DNA from: Lentisphaeria bacterium
GTDB taxonomy: Bacteria > Verrucomicrobiota > Lentisphaeria > Victivallales > Victivallaceae
DNA: 58,208 bases
Reading direction: 5' to 3'
NCBI GenBank assembly: GCA_017462015.1
Contig: JAFTRX010000081.1
Coordinates: forward strand, 1 to 58,208
The position numbers were made by a program, and so were the translations under genes. The number at the start of each line of letters is the position of its first letter. Within the stretch, counting starts at the first letter, position 1. A model generated the notes under the pieces. That model ran no database searches. It worked only from the letters and a program-made list of their open reading frames with translations, and was not told where the DNA came from. Shown here one piece after another: positions 8,766-17,917 of the stretch.

Positions 8766-10073
8766 ATGAATAAGGATGAATTGAAAAGATTTGTTTCTTC
8801 TCTTCTGGATGAACGTAAAGATGAGTTGATCACCAATGGCGAAGCTCTCCTCAGGATGCCGGAACTTTCGTACCGGGAGTATAAAACTTCCGCTTTTGTG
8901 TGTGACTTTTTTCAGAAAACCGGACTCCCCTTTCGCAAAGATATTGCCATCACCGGCGTGCGGGCGGAGCTGGATACCGGAAAAGATGGACCGGTTATCG
9001 CCATTATGGGAGAGCTGGATGCTATTATCGTTCCAAATCATCCTTTTGCTGACCCATCTACGGGAGCAGCTCATGCCTGTGGTCATCATGCTGCGCTCAA
9101 TGCGATGCTCGGCTGTGCCGCCGTGTTGTCCCATCCGGAAGTGAAAAAACACCTTTCCGGGCGGATATCTTTTATGGCAACTCCTTCGGAAGAGTGTCAG
9201 GATCAACCGTACATTGCCGGTTTGATCAAAGAAAAGAAGATCCAGTTCTTTTCCGGAAAGTCAGAAATGATTGCCGAAAATGAATTTGACGACATTCAAA
9301 TCGCGATGATGCTCCATGCCGGAAACAGTAACTTTACCGTCTCCGGATTCAACGGGTTTGTGATGAAGCGTTTGATATTCAAGGGAAAATCCGCCCATGC
9401 CGGAGCTTACCCGGAGCAGGGGGTGAATGCAGTATCAATGATGCGTTCTGCTATGGCACTTATCGATGCTCAACGTGATACCTTCCGGGATGAGGATCAT
9501 ATCCGTATTCACGGTTATATTCCCGAAGGCGGACAGGCGGTGAATGTGGTTCCGGATCAGGCAGTGTTTACCGTGCAGGTGCGGGGAGCTTCTCCGCAGG
9601 CGATCCGGGATGCATCAGATAAAGTTGACCGTTGTGTGCATGGAACCGCCATTGCTTTCGGCGGCAAGGCGACTGTAGAAAATATTTTCGGCTTTATGCC
9701 GCTGGTGAATTATCCGGAGTTTGATGAAATTCATATTCGCAATATAACCGGAATCGTCGCTCCCGGAGAACCTTTTACGAGAGGAGTCTACCGTCCGGCT
9801 TCCACGGATATGGGGGATGTAAGTATGCTTATGCCGTCTCTGCATGGATATTTCCGGGGCTTTGCCGGAACGGCACATACAGATGGTTTTCTGGTGACCG
9901 ATCCGGTTCAGGCGTATGTGGATTCTGCCAAAATATTGGCATTGAATGCCATTGATCTTCTCTTCGGTGATGCCGGGTGCGGCAAAGATATCGGAGCCTT
10001 GCCTCCGATGATGGGGAAGGATTTGTATCTCAAGGAGATGCGTGCGTTTTCCAGTTCCGTTGAGTATCCGTGA
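8766..10073 (+). CDS. M20-family amidohydrolase/peptidase
   Basis: 435-aa zinc-dependent hydrolase of the M20 family (N-acyl amino acid amidohydrolase or aminobenzoyl-glutamate hydrolase-like), probably cytoplasmic. Metal and catalytic motifs are visible: GELDAI, AHACGHHAALNAMLG and TPSEECQD. A dimerisation-domain block contains FKGKSAHAGAYPEQGVNA, and a distal metal His is in GTAHTDGF. The ATG at 8766 is the only reasonable start after the aminotransferase stop codon; no strong SD is present, so translation may be coupled. It ends 4 bp before the convergent pyruvyltransferase-like gene. Confidence 0.88.
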   Translation: MNKDELKRFVSSLLDERKDELITNGEALLRMPELSYREYKTSAFVCDFFQKTGLPFRKDIAITGVRAELDTGKDGPVIAIMGELDAIIVPNHPFADPSTGAAHACGHHAALNAMLGCAAVLSHPEVKKHLSGRISFMATPSEECQDQPYIAGLIKEKKIQFFSGKSEMIAENEFDDIQIAMMLHAGNSNFTVSGFNGFVMKRLIFKGKSAHAGAYPEQGVNAVSMMRSAMALIDAQRDTFRDEDHIRIHGYIPEGGQAVNVVPDQAVFTVQVRGASPQAIRDASDKVDRCVHGTAIAFGGKATVENIFGFMPLVNYPEFDEIHIRNITGIVAPGEPFTRGVYRPASTDMGDVSMLMPSLHGYFRGFAGTAHTDGFLVTDPVQAYVDSAKILALNAIDLLFGDAGCGKDIGALPPMMGKDLYLKEMRAFSSSVEYP

Positions 10074-10077
10074 GCAC

Positions 10078-11355
10078 TCATTTCAGGAATGACTGCTCAA
10101 TGGCGCTGCGATTGGCGCTGTCGATGATTTCGCGGGCGCGGCGGAGCTTTTGGTCAGTTCCTGCCGGATCGGACAAAATTTTCCGGGCAACCGTGACTGC
10201 ACGCTGTGCGTAATCGGGCGAATCTGTGGTGATGTACCAGTCGGCTAAGCCGATGCTTTTCCACATTTCGCCCTTGCTTCCCCATTGCGGCGGATAGAGT
10301 ACAACTCCGGGAACGCCGCTGCCGACAGCCATTACCTGAGAGTGGATCTCTACTCCGAATACTCCGCGCGATGCCCGGTAAACTCCCAGTGCCGTATCGG
10401 CTGCCCACATTTTATCCATCGGGATACACTGTTTTTGCACATCCGCCGGGAGCTGATCGTAAATACGGGGACGGATCAGGTCGATCTCGGTAATTTGTTC
10501 CGGGCAAATCAGCACTTTTAAACCGAATTCTCTGACGGCGACGGTGATTATTTCCCGCAGCGGGGCGTTGTCATGCTCCTCAAATTTTTCATTGATCGCT
10601 GTCTTTTCAGCATTGAAGGGCGTGTTGAAATATTTCCAGCGCGGAGTGCAGCGCTGTCCGGGGATACAGCAGATGAATTCTCCCGTGCGAAGATTGTTTT
10701 CCCGCAGGAAACGTGCCGCATTTTCCGTATCGACAGCATCGAAATCAAATACGGCATCCGGTGCCCAGCCCTGGATCGGACAAACCGATTTTTTGGCAAT
10801 CTCCGCCGCGACCGGGTCGCGCAGCCAGACAAAATCCAGTTTGTCGAGGTAGGGGAGCAATCCCGGAGTGCAGCCGATGGCGTAGGCCCCGGCAGGTTTG
10901 CCGGTGCGCGCTTTGAACTCATCCAGTGAACGGCGGACGGAACCGGCAATGCCGGAACCGGAGGAAACCAGAAACAAATCAGCATCATCGACCGCTTTCA
11001 GCAATGCTTCAGAAGGTGTTTTTTCCATGTCGCCGTAGACGATCGGCACATCCGGGAAGCGGCGGGACATCATCGCTGCCACTTCAGGTGCAAGCGGTGC
11101 ATCTGCCCAGACGGTTATTTTGACATCTTCCGGAAGATATTGTTTTAAAACCGCCAAGGTCGCCGGAGCGTGAGCCGTGGTTCCGATATTGAAGTTGATG
11201 ACTTTTCCATCTTTGACGGTGCGGAGATCCCGCAGTAAAATATGCCGGTAACGCAAACTCTTCTCCTTTGATTTGCAAGGTGAAAATGTGGTACATCCGG
11301 TTATGCCCAAACATAACGACATTGTCAAAATATTTACAGTCCGCAGTATTTGCAT
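10078..11355 (-). CDS. Polysaccharide pyruvyltransferase-like lipoprotein
   Basis: 425 aa. The N-terminus is a hydrophobic signal with lipobox ITGC, predicting lipidation at Cys21. The body matches the polysaccharide pyruvyl transferase (PS_pyruv_trans) family: NFNIGTTAHA near the start, DADLFLVSSGSG, and a C-terminal EIHSQVMAVGSGVPGVVL block reminiscent of the nucleotide-sugar side of GT-B-like folds. Known family members are cytoplasmic, so a lipoprotein form is odd; it may act on envelope glycans or have lost transferase activity. SD AAAGGAG precedes the ATG, with a consensus-like promoter at 11379-11407. Confidence 0.72.
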   Translation of the reverse strand: MQILRTVNILTMSLCLGITGCTTFSPCKSKEKSLRYRHILLRDLRTVKDGKVINFNIGTTAHAPATLAVLKQYLPEDVKITVWADAPLAPEVAAMMSRRFPDVPIVYGDMEKTPSEALLKAVDDADLFLVSSGSGIAGSVRRSLDEFKARTGKPAGAYAIGCTPGLLPYLDKLDFVWLRDPVAAEIAKKSVCPIQGWAPDAVFDFDAVDTENAARFLRENNLRTGEFICCIPGQRCTPRWKYFNTPFNAEKTAINEKFEEHDNAPLREIITVAVREFGLKVLICPEQITEIDLIRPRIYDQLPADVQKQCIPMDKMWAADTALGVYRASRGVFGVEIHSQVMAVGSGVPGVVLYPPQWGSKGEMWKSIGLADWYITTDSPDYAQRAVTVARKILSDPAGTDQKLRRAREIIDSANRSAIEQSFLK

Positions 11356-11378
11356 TTATTGCTCCTTTTCCGGAACAT

Positions 11379-11407
11379 AATATAACTTAAATATCGAAAA
11401 ATGTCAA
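11379..11407 (-). promoter_or_regulatory. Putative consensus sigma70 promoter
   Basis: On the minus strand TTGACA (11407-11402), 17-bp spacer, TATATT (11384-11379). Drives the pyruvyltransferase-like gene. Confidence 0.65.
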
Positions 11408-11531
11408 TGTTTTTCGCGTGGAATACTTTTATTTATCCCTTTTTGGTGCTAAATTATAGTACATGTAAAAATACAGGATGACTGTTATGTCTTTTGGCGG
11501 AGAACAGGTGATTTGAGAGAGGAACGAAAAA

Positions 11532-12443
11532 ATGCTCACTGCGCTTGCTTACACTTTTCTTACGGCATTCTTCTTTGCTACCATCTCGGCAACGGTGAGT
11601 TTTCTTGCCCGTGACCGGATGTCGAGTTTTCAATTTTTTACTGTCAGCAATCTGCTTGCTTCGATGATCGCATGGTGTGTTTTGCCGTCATGGAGTATGG
11701 CCGGGGAGGTGAACTGGGCGGCTCTGGGGCTTTTTGTGCTGATTACCGGCGTGGTAAATACTGCATCGCAAGCGATGCTGGTTTTGTCTTTGAAACTCGG
11801 TCACAACGGACTTTCGGTGGCGATACGCAATCTTGCCGCGGTAATATCGATGTTTTTCGCTTTGATTTTTTTGAATGAAAAAGTTTCTATTATCAACCTG
11901 TCCGGAGTGGCAGTCATCATTGTTTCGCTTGGAATGATTGCCATATTCGGCAAAAAAGATACCGTCAGCCCTGATTTGAAAAAGTGGATACCGGTCGTCA
12001 TCATCGCACTGCTGCTTTCCGGAAGTTATCAGATATTGCTCACCGGCTCTCTGCTGCTGCCGGAAGCCACCCGCAAAGCGGGAGTTTTGACTCCCGCACT
12101 CTTTCTTGGTTGCGGTTTCAGCAATATGCTTATTGCTTTTTATGAGATGCTCTTCAAAAAAGTCAAATTCGGTACCAATATTTTCAATTCCCGTACGGTG
12201 ATCGTCACGGTCTGCTGGGCAGTGGCAGCGATTTTGCAGTATTTCGCTCTCTTTAAATCACTTGATGCAATGAAAAAATGCGGCATGGCTTCGCTTACCT
12301 GGCCGCTGCTGATCGGAGTGAATACCACTTTGTTTGCAATATTCTGCCGTTTGCGCTGGAAAGAAAAATATCCTTTGACCACCATTCTGGGGATGCTGGG
12401 GTGTGTCCTCGGGGTGATACTGACGGTCTGGGGACGTAAATAG
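11532..12443 (+). CDS. EamA/DMT-superfamily transporter
   Basis: 303-aa integral membrane protein with about ten hydrophobic segments in two halves, as in EamA drug/metabolite transporters. The first half has the characteristic NLAAVISMFFALIFLNEKVS block, and the second half repeats the pattern (WPLLIGVNTTLFAIFCRLRW). The substrate is unknown. It is a single gene divergent from the pyruvyltransferase-like gene. It ends just before a 10-bp-stem hairpin at 12445-12468. Confidence 0.85.
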   Translation: MLTALAYTFLTAFFFATISATVSFLARDRMSSFQFFTVSNLLASMIAWCVLPSWSMAGEVNWAALGLFVLITGVVNTASQAMLVLSLKLGHNGLSVAIRNLAAVISMFFALIFLNEKVSIINLSGVAVIIVSLGMIAIFGKKDTVSPDLKKWIPVVIIALLLSGSYQILLTGSLLLPEATRKAGVLTPALFLGCGFSNMLIAFYEMLFKKVKFGTNIFNSRTVIVTVCWAVAAILQYFALFKSLDAMKKCGMASLTWPLLIGVNTTLFAIFCRLRWKEKYPLTTILGMLGCVLGVILTVWGRK

Positions 12444-12444
12444 A

Positions 12445-12468
12445 GCAATCAGCCCGAAGGCTGATTGC
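12445..12468 (+). terminator. Hairpin after transporter gene
   Basis: Perfect 10-bp stem GCAATCAGCC / GGCTGATTGC with loop CGAA, starting 2 bp after the stop codon. There is no long T-tract, so it may be a weak bidirectional terminator or a 3' stabiliser. Confidence 0.5.
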
Positions 12469-12533
12469 GTGAAGGTGTGAAGGTGGGTGATGAGGATGCC
12501 CAACACTCCATCTGCCGTTCAGAGCAGCATAAC

Positions 12534-14153
12534 TCAATCCAAATCTATTGATTCTCCCCAGAACAAAAATTGCGCTCTGCCGTTTTTGTAGGGTACGTCA
12601 AACGCCTGATAGAGTTCGTGAAAATCCTGAGTTGCTTTTTTACGGACGCCGCTGGGATGGTGGCTGAACTCCCATTCGTGGATCGGGATAAAACGGCAGT
12701 TGTATTTGGTGTTCAAAGTCCATACCGGATCTGTGCCGGAGGTGAAATATGGTGTCACAAACGCGTAGTCTATTTTTGAACTCCACTTGGCAATGTTTTT
12801 CAAACAGAGTTCAAAGCCGCTTCCGTGGTAAATGTCACCGCGGACAAAGACCGTTTTGCCATTGGAGAGCGTGAAGAAGTACATTGAGTTGTCCAATCCT
12901 TTTTTGGAATCCACCCCCTGCCAGTTGAGATAGGTTTTGCAATAGGAGGATCGGAACGTTTCTGAAGGCGTAGCTCCGCGTATCGTCCAGCGGAAAATGG
13001 CTTCGCTTGGCATGACGATGAGCTTCTTTCTTTTGGCAAGTTCATCGCATAACTCAGGATGGATGTGATCTTCGTGGGAGTGGGTGCTGAAATATGCATC
13101 AATAATATCAGCAAGCTTTTTTGTTTGTTCGCTTGAGATACGCAGCGCGGTTCTGCCAAAACCGGGAACACATCCGGGATTGATGTCAACAGCGATGGTG
13201 CGCATCTTATCCTTGATGATGAATCCCGAACTGTAAAGTTTCCAGAAACGCGGAGTTGCTCCTTTGTACGCGGCGACCTCCTTTATCACCCGGTCGACCT
13301 GCTGGCGGTAAAATATTCCAAAGGAGTCAATTCTTTCTGAGTCAGCTTCTTTCAGCAGTTCATCCATTTTGTACAAAAATGCTTCCCGCTTGGGCGTGAC
13401 GGCGAAACGTGGCGGCTCCTGAGCCAAATCAGAAGCGGCTTTTTTCAGTTCTGCAAGCGTTACTTTTGAGCTCGGAAGAGCTTTTACTTCCGGGGCTGGG
13501 ACGGGGGCGGCAACGGCAGTTTGAGTTTCCTGGTTCTTCGGAAATCCTATCGGCTGGGAAAAAATCACCATGTGATCTTTGGAGAGCTTAAGCAGTTTGT
13601 GCAGTTTGTTCCGGTCAAGCATGCCGCAGACCACGGTGGATAGCCCGTTGCTTGCGGCGTAGAGGTAGACGTTTTGAGAGGCGCTGCCGGAGTGGTTCCC
13701 TGCGTAAAGAGATTGCAGTTCCGGAGTATTGCCGACGGCGGGCATGAAAGAGACAAACACCAGTACCAGCGGAGCTTGGGCGTGAAAAGATTGTGTTCCG
13801 CAATGTTTGCGGAAGTCGCCCTGCAAAACCGGAATAAGCGAGTGTTTGGCGCTGTTATAGCGATAGACTCCATCTTTGGTAAATGCATAAACGCTTTGAT
13901 TTTGTTTGTTTCGGGCAGTGGGGACGGTTTTTCTGCCATTGTCGCGGGTCACGCCGTCAGCGGCAAAGAGGATCTCTCCCACCATCTGAGGCGGAAGTTC
14001 TTTGGTATCAAAACTCCGCATGGAGCGGCGGTTGGCAAAGCATTGCATCAACGGCTTGCCGTTGCGCAAATTGGGGCGGGGCAGGGGGATCTCTTTCGCT
14101 CGGGCGGATATTGCAACTGAGAGCAAAATGGTAAGCAAAATAAATTTTTTCAT
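12534..14153 (-). CDS. SagB-type nitroreductase fused to metallo-beta-lactamase fold
   Basis: 539-aa exported protein: signal peptide at 1-19, then two enzyme-like domains. Residues about 35-215 match the SagB-type nitroreductase pattern (CFANRRSMRSFDTKELPPQMVGEILFA, quoted here only by its FANRRSMR core, then ASQNVYLYAASNGLSTV), which normally binds FMN. Residues about 290-535 carry a metallo-beta-lactamase fold: FSTHSHEDHIHPE fits HxHxDH, FVRGDIYHG could supply a ligand, and IPIHEWEFSH lies near the end. A proline/alanine linker (VAAPVPAPEV) joins them. Separate SagB and MBL proteins are common; this fusion in an exported protein is unusual. It is a single gene, convergent with the transporter. 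Confidence 0.78.
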   Translation of the reverse strand: MKKFILLTILLSVAISARAKEIPLPRPNLRNGKPLMQCFANRRSMRSFDTKELPPQMVGEILFAADGVTRDNGRKTVPTARNKQNQSVYAFTKDGVYRYNSAKHSLIPVLQGDFRKHCGTQSFHAQAPLVLVFVSFMPAVGNTPELQSLYAGNHSGSASQNVYLYAASNGLSTVVCGMLDRNKLHKLLKLSKDHMVIFSQPIGFPKNQETQTAVAAPVPAPEVKALPSSKVTLAELKKAASDLAQEPPRFAVTPKREAFLYKMDELLKEADSERIDSFGIFYRQQVDRVIKEVAAYKGATPRFWKLYSSGFIIKDKMRTIAVDINPGCVPGFGRTALRISSEQTKKLADIIDAYFSTHSHEDHIHPELCDELAKRKKLIVMPSEAIFRWTIRGATPSETFRSSYCKTYLNWQGVDSKKGLDNSMYFFTLSNGKTVFVRGDIYHGSGFELCLKNIAKWSSKIDYAFVTPYFTSGTDPVWTLNTKYNCRFIPIHEWEFSHHPSGVRKKATQDFHELYQAFDVPYKNGRAQFLFWGESIDLD

Positions 14154-14213
14154 GTAAAACTCCTTATTTAATCGTTTTTTATATAAAGTAGCACTTTTTT
14201 AGCGTTATTCAAA

Positions 14214-14241
14214 TTGTATTCCTTAAATAACCGGGTATATT
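14214..14241 (+). promoter_or_regulatory. Putative promoter of methyltransferase
   Basis: TTGTAT (14214-14219), 16-bp spacer, TATATT (14236-14241), 20 bp upstream of the ATG. Confidence 0.55.
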
Positions 14242-14261
14242 ATATTTGGAGATGATAGATA

Positions 14262-15005
14262 ATGACTGAGAATACTGAACTTTTTACCCGTAAATCGGAT
14301 GATTATTCCCAATTCCGCCCGGACTATCCGGATACTGCTTTTGAATGGCTTCGTGCCAAAACGGTTGGCGAAAACGTGCTTGATATCGGTGCCGGAACCG
14401 GGATTTTTACCCGGCAGTTGTTGAAATATTTTTCACAGGTAGCGGCGGTTGAACCCAATAGCGACATGAGAGAAAAATTTACGGCGTTTCTGCCGGAGGT
14501 CAACTGTTTTGATACCACCGGAGAAAACACCGGACTTCCGGAAAAATCCGTCGATTTGATAACCGTCGCTCAGGCGTTTCACTGGCTGGACGCCGGACTT
14601 TTTAAACGGGAAGCTCAGCGGATATTACGTCCGGCTGGATTGGTGGCGATCGTTTGGAACACCAGTTTAAAGAGCGACTTTACCATTGCCCGCAACCGGG
14701 TGTGCCAAAAGTATTGTCCGCGTTTCCGTTCCGGCCATGCGGGAAAACACACGATTGAAGAGGGGGATGCTTTTTTGCGGAATGAATTTTTCCGGGAGGT
14801 CGAAGTTGTCTCTTTCGATAATCCATTTCGCATGGACTTGCGTATCTTTGAGGGAAATATGCGTTCCCGCTCCTATGCGTTAACTCCCGATGAGGTTGAT
14901 TACAACTCCTTCATAGCAGAGTTGCAGGAGGTTTTTGAAACGTTTGCTTCAAACGGAGAAGTCGTTGAGCCGCAGGAAACGCAGATTTACCTTGGTTCGT
15001 TTTGA
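14262..15005 (+). CDS. Class I SAM-dependent methyltransferase
   Basis: 247 aa. Motif I VLDIGAGTGIFTRQLL binds SAM, VAAVEPNSDMREKF is the acidic motif II strand, and LITVAQAFHWLDAG is the post-II region of the Methyltransf_11 group. The substrate is unknown; small-molecule methylation is likely for this subgroup. The last 19 bp overlap the end of the convergent GNAT gene. Confidence 0.85.
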   Translation: MTENTELFTRKSDDYSQFRPDYPDTAFEWLRAKTVGENVLDIGAGTGIFTRQLLKYFSQVAAVEPNSDMREKFTAFLPEVNCFDTTGENTGLPEKSVDLITVAQAFHWLDAGLFKREAQRILRPAGLVAIVWNTSLKSDFTIARNRVCQKYCPRFRSGHAGKHTIEEGDAFLRNEFFREVEVVSFDNPFRMDLRIFEGNMRSRSYALTPDEVDYNSFIAELQEVFETFASNGEVVEPQETQIYLGSF

Positions 15006-15439
15006 AAAAGTGTAAGAGAGCAATGGTATCGGGTAACATCGGCATCGGGAAAGTGCCGGATAAAGGCTTTCGTTTCAAATCCGGAACGCCGGTAAAAGTT
15101 GACTGCATCATCATCGGTTTCTGCAGTTATATTTTTTAACCCCAATACTGCGGCGGCAGAATTTATCATAAATTTACCGATCCCGAGACGTTTGAGTTTA
15201 TCTTTTACGGCGATACCAAGGATTTCCGCAGAGTTGCCGGGGCGGGCGGAGAGGACGATGATACCGGCATTTTCCTGCTGGTAAGTGCAAACAAAAATGC
15301 TGATTTCCGGTTTTGAAGCCAACTCCGTGAGTTCATTTTTATACTCGTCAAAGGTCGGTTGGTACATGCATTGAGAGTATATTTCAAATGCTTCAGTTGT
15401 CAGCAGGAATGGAGTGTTTTTTGCATCGAATATTTCCAT
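14987..15439 (-). CDS. GNAT-family N-acetyltransferase
   Basis: 150 aa with the GNAT fold. The central strand and acetyl-CoA-binding P-loop is seen in ILGIAVKDKLKRLGIGKFMI (R/Q-x-x-G-x-G/A form RLGIGK), followed by FYRRSGFETK near the C-terminus. The acceptor is unknown. It lies 3 bp downstream of the histidine phosphatase gene, so probably second in a two-gene operon, and overlaps the convergent methyltransferase gene by 19 bp. Confidence 0.8.
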   Translation of the reverse strand: MEIFDAKNTPFLLTTEAFEIYSQCMYQPTFDEYKNELTELASKPEISIFVCTYQQENAGIIVLSARPGNSAEILGIAVKDKLKRLGIGKFMINSAAAVLGLKNITAETDDDAVNFYRRSGFETKAFIRHFPDADVTRYHCSLTLFQNEPR

Positions 15440-15442
15440 GAC

Positions 15443-16108
15443 TTATACAAAAAGCGAGTAAGGTTCTCTCTTGGATTTATCCGGAACCGCATAAGCAATA
15501 TTCCATGTGCCATTTTGCCGGTAGAGGAATGCCCCCTGAATGTAACCGCACCAATCTTCCGGAGTGAAGTTGTAAACTTTGAAAAAGCTCAGCAGTGCCA
15601 CAATAACGATGTCATGGGTGCAAAGAAGCAGATTATTTGCCGAAGTTGGCGTTGTCAGAGAAGTCAGCAATTCAGGAACATACTCATTTATATGGCGCAT
15701 CCCCGGAGCGGTTCCGGTGGTAAAATACTCTTTGAGCAGGGCAGGGACGGTGCCGCGTTCAATGGCAAGTTCAAGGTTTTCAGGCTTGGTGAACATGGCT
15801 GTATCGTGCAATAGAGCATACGGGGTGATCTCCTGTTCCGGCAAATTGGCGCCGCAAATCAAGCCGCGCAACGTTTCAATGGTGCGTTGGCGGGAAGAGG
15901 CTCCGTAAGCGACATTCTGCCAGGATTGGAGCAGTTTGCCGCATTCAACGGAGTGATCCCATCCGGCGGTGGTCAAGCCCGGATCGTAATTGCCGTTCAC
16001 CAGAGATTCCCGGTAAGAGTGGCGCACGACCAGAACGGATTGAGCGGACTGCGCGGATGTTGTCACCGCATCGGCAAACGAAAAAATATTTTTATCAATC
16101 TGGAGCAT
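15443..16108 (-). CDS. Histidine phosphatase-superfamily protein
   Basis: 221 aa. Near residue 30 it has VVRHSYRESL, the RHG-type catalytic motif with Ser in place of Gly. ASSRQRTIETLRG carries the second Arg region, and LLCTHDIVI supplies the distal catalytic His (HD). This fits a branch-1/2 phosphoglycerate-mutase-like phosphatase, probably cytoplasmic. Substrate unknown. It is first gene of an operon with the GNAT, behind a promoter at 16150-16178. Confidence 0.75.
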   Translation of the reverse strand: MLQIDKNIFSFADAVTTSAQSAQSVLVVRHSYRESLVNGNYDPGLTTAGWDHSVECGKLLQSWQNVAYGASSRQRTIETLRGLICGANLPEQEITPYALLHDTAMFTKPENLELAIERGTVPALLKEYFTTGTAPGMRHINEYVPELLTSLTTPTSANNLLLCTHDIVIVALLSFFKVYNFTPEDWCGYIQGAFLYRQNGTWNIAYAVPDKSKREPYSLFV

Positions 16109-16149
16109 AATAAAACCTGAACTTTGTATTTTTTTACTGTTGTCCGCGT

Positions 16150-16178
16150 AATATACCCCGCTGTATGCTGAATTACAA
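16150..16178 (-). promoter_or_regulatory. Putative promoter of phosphatase/GNAT operon
   Basis: On the minus strand TTGTAA (16178-16173), 17-bp spacer, TATATT (16155-16150). Confidence 0.55.
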
Positions 16179-16221
16179 GCTGAAGAAAATTGAATTTCAC
16201 CTTTTCTTCAGCTGAAAAAAG

Positions 16222-16250
16222 TTGAAAAAATCTTTTTTTCAGTGTATATT
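16222..16250 (+). promoter_or_regulatory. Putative promoter of propeller glycosidase-like gene
   Basis: TTGAAA (16222-16227), 17-bp spacer, TATATT (16245-16250). Confidence 0.55.
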
Positions 16251-16294
16251 TAATTGGTGTATGCCAACAGAAAATCGGAGGAAAGAGTCTTTTT

Positions 16295-17878
16295 ATGGGA
16301 GAAGTTCTGTATAACGGTATTGAGCTGCCTGAGGTTTGGCCGCCAGAATATCCGCTTGAAGTTTTTACCGCGCGCAAATATCTGCCGGTTCCATATCTGG
16401 AAAATCCTCCTGAGGTAATTCCTCTCGGAATCGGCAGAGAACTTTTTGTCGATGATTTTCTTATTGAATCAACAAGTTGTGTCCGTTCTTTTCACTATCC
16501 GGAAAAGTATTCCGGAAATCCGGTATTGAAACCGGAAACGGAATTGGAACTTGGCAGCTTGCAGCATCCTTCTTGCGCCTGTCCGAAAAGCGGCGGCGTG
16601 TGGTTCGATTATGATCAGCAGATCTACCGCATGTGGTACGAGGCAGGTTTTCTCGGCTTTATCTGCTATGCAGAAAGCCGTGATGGCATAAACTGGGTAC
16701 GCCCGGAACTTGATGTCTTCCCCGGAACCAACCGCGTTCTGCCTTTCGGACTTGAATGTGATTCGTGGAGCGTTATCCACGATTATTCCGAGCGCGATCC
16801 GCAGAAGAAATTTAAAATGTTTCTTATGGAAGCCTGTACATCGGTAGCCCGCGGAATGATTCTGACCTCGCCGGATGGTATTCATTGGAGTCTGCCCACT
16901 GCAACCGGTTTCGCCGGAGATCGCAGTACCATGTTTTTCAATCCATTCCGGAAAAAATGGTGTTTCAGTTTGCGTTCATACGCCTCCAATCCATTGCTCC
17001 GTATGCGCGATTACGCAGAAGGAGATGATATTTTCAGCGGCAGTCAATGGGGGGCGCTTTACCGGATGGAACGGGAAAAAAGAGCTGTTCACTGGGCAGG
17101 GGTTGATGAGTTTGATAAGCCGGATTCTGAGTTGAACATCCCTCCGCAGCTTTATAATCTTGATGCTGTTGCCTATGAAAGTATTATGCTTGGCTTCTTT
17201 CAGCTTCACTTCGGACCGCCCAACGCTGATTGTGAAGAGAGCGGTTATCCCAAAATCACCGGCTTGGAGTTCGCGTACAGCCGGGATGGTTTCCATTGGT
17301 TCCGTCCTGACCGCAACTGCGCGCTCTATCCGGAAAAAGATAAATGGGATCGCGGCTACGTGCAATCACTCGGCAATATCTGTACCGTTTCCGAAGATAA
17401 GCTGACATTTTACTTTACCGGTTTCGGCGGAAATCCCGGCGGCTGGAGTAAACTCTCCATGTACTCCCATGGTGCAACCGGAGTCGCGTTCCTCCGTCGC
17501 GATGGTTTTGCTTCTCTTGACTGTGCTGAGCAGGGTGAAATCGTGACCCGGAAGGTCACATTTACCGGCAGTCATTTGTTTGTCAATTTCCGCGCTCTTT
17601 CCGGATGGCTTAAAGCGGAAGTTCTGGATATTTCCGGCAATGTTATAAAAGGTTTCTCTCTGGCGGATTCAATTCCGGTTTCTGGCGATCATGTCAAGGT
17701 TGAATTGAAATGGCACTCGGCAGAACTTGCCGCATTGAGCGGTAAAACGGTCAAATTCCGTTTTGTGCTTGAAAATGCCGAAATGTTTTCCTTCTGGGTA
17801 AGTTCTTCTTCCCGAGGTGAAAGCAATGGTTTCGTTGCCGGAGGAGGTCCTGATTATACCGCTCCCGTTGACCGTTGA
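16295..17878 (+). CDS. Five-bladed beta-propeller GH32/GH43-like protein
   Basis: 527 aa without a signal peptide. Repeated blades carry the sugar-hydrolase-like pattern (FVDDFLIE, MWYEAGFLGFICYAESRDG, GLEFAYSRDGFHWFRPDRN), as in glycosidase-like proteins abundant in planctomycetes and lentisphaerotes. The C-terminal 120 residues look like a beta-sandwich accessory domain (LSGWLKAEVLDISGNVI). It is probably involved in handling host or diet glycans, but catalytic acids cannot be assigned with confidence. SD GGAGGA precedes the ATG. Single gene; a hairpin follows at 17918. Confidence 0.7.
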   Translation: MGEVLYNGIELPEVWPPEYPLEVFTARKYLPVPYLENPPEVIPLGIGRELFVDDFLIESTSCVRSFHYPEKYSGNPVLKPETELELGSLQHPSCACPKSGGVWFDYDQQIYRMWYEAGFLGFICYAESRDGINWVRPELDVFPGTNRVLPFGLECDSWSVIHDYSERDPQKKFKMFLMEACTSVARGMILTSPDGIHWSLPTATGFAGDRSTMFFNPFRKKWCFSLRSYASNPLLRMRDYAEGDDIFSGSQWGALYRMEREKRAVHWAGVDEFDKPDSELNIPPQLYNLDAVAYESIMLGFFQLHFGPPNADCEESGYPKITGLEFAYSRDGFHWFRPDRNCALYPEKDKWDRGYVQSLGNICTVSEDKLTFYFTGFGGNPGGWSKLSMYSHGATGVAFLRRDGFASLDCAEQGEIVTRKVTFTGSHLFVNFRALSGWLKAEVLDISGNVIKGFSLADSIPVSGDHVKVELKWHSAELAALSGKTVKFRFVLENAEMFSFWVSSSSRGESNGFVAGGGPDYTAPVDR

Positions 17879-17917
17879 GGGAAGTGACTGGGGGGGCAAA
17901 CCAGGTCTATTTGCTTT

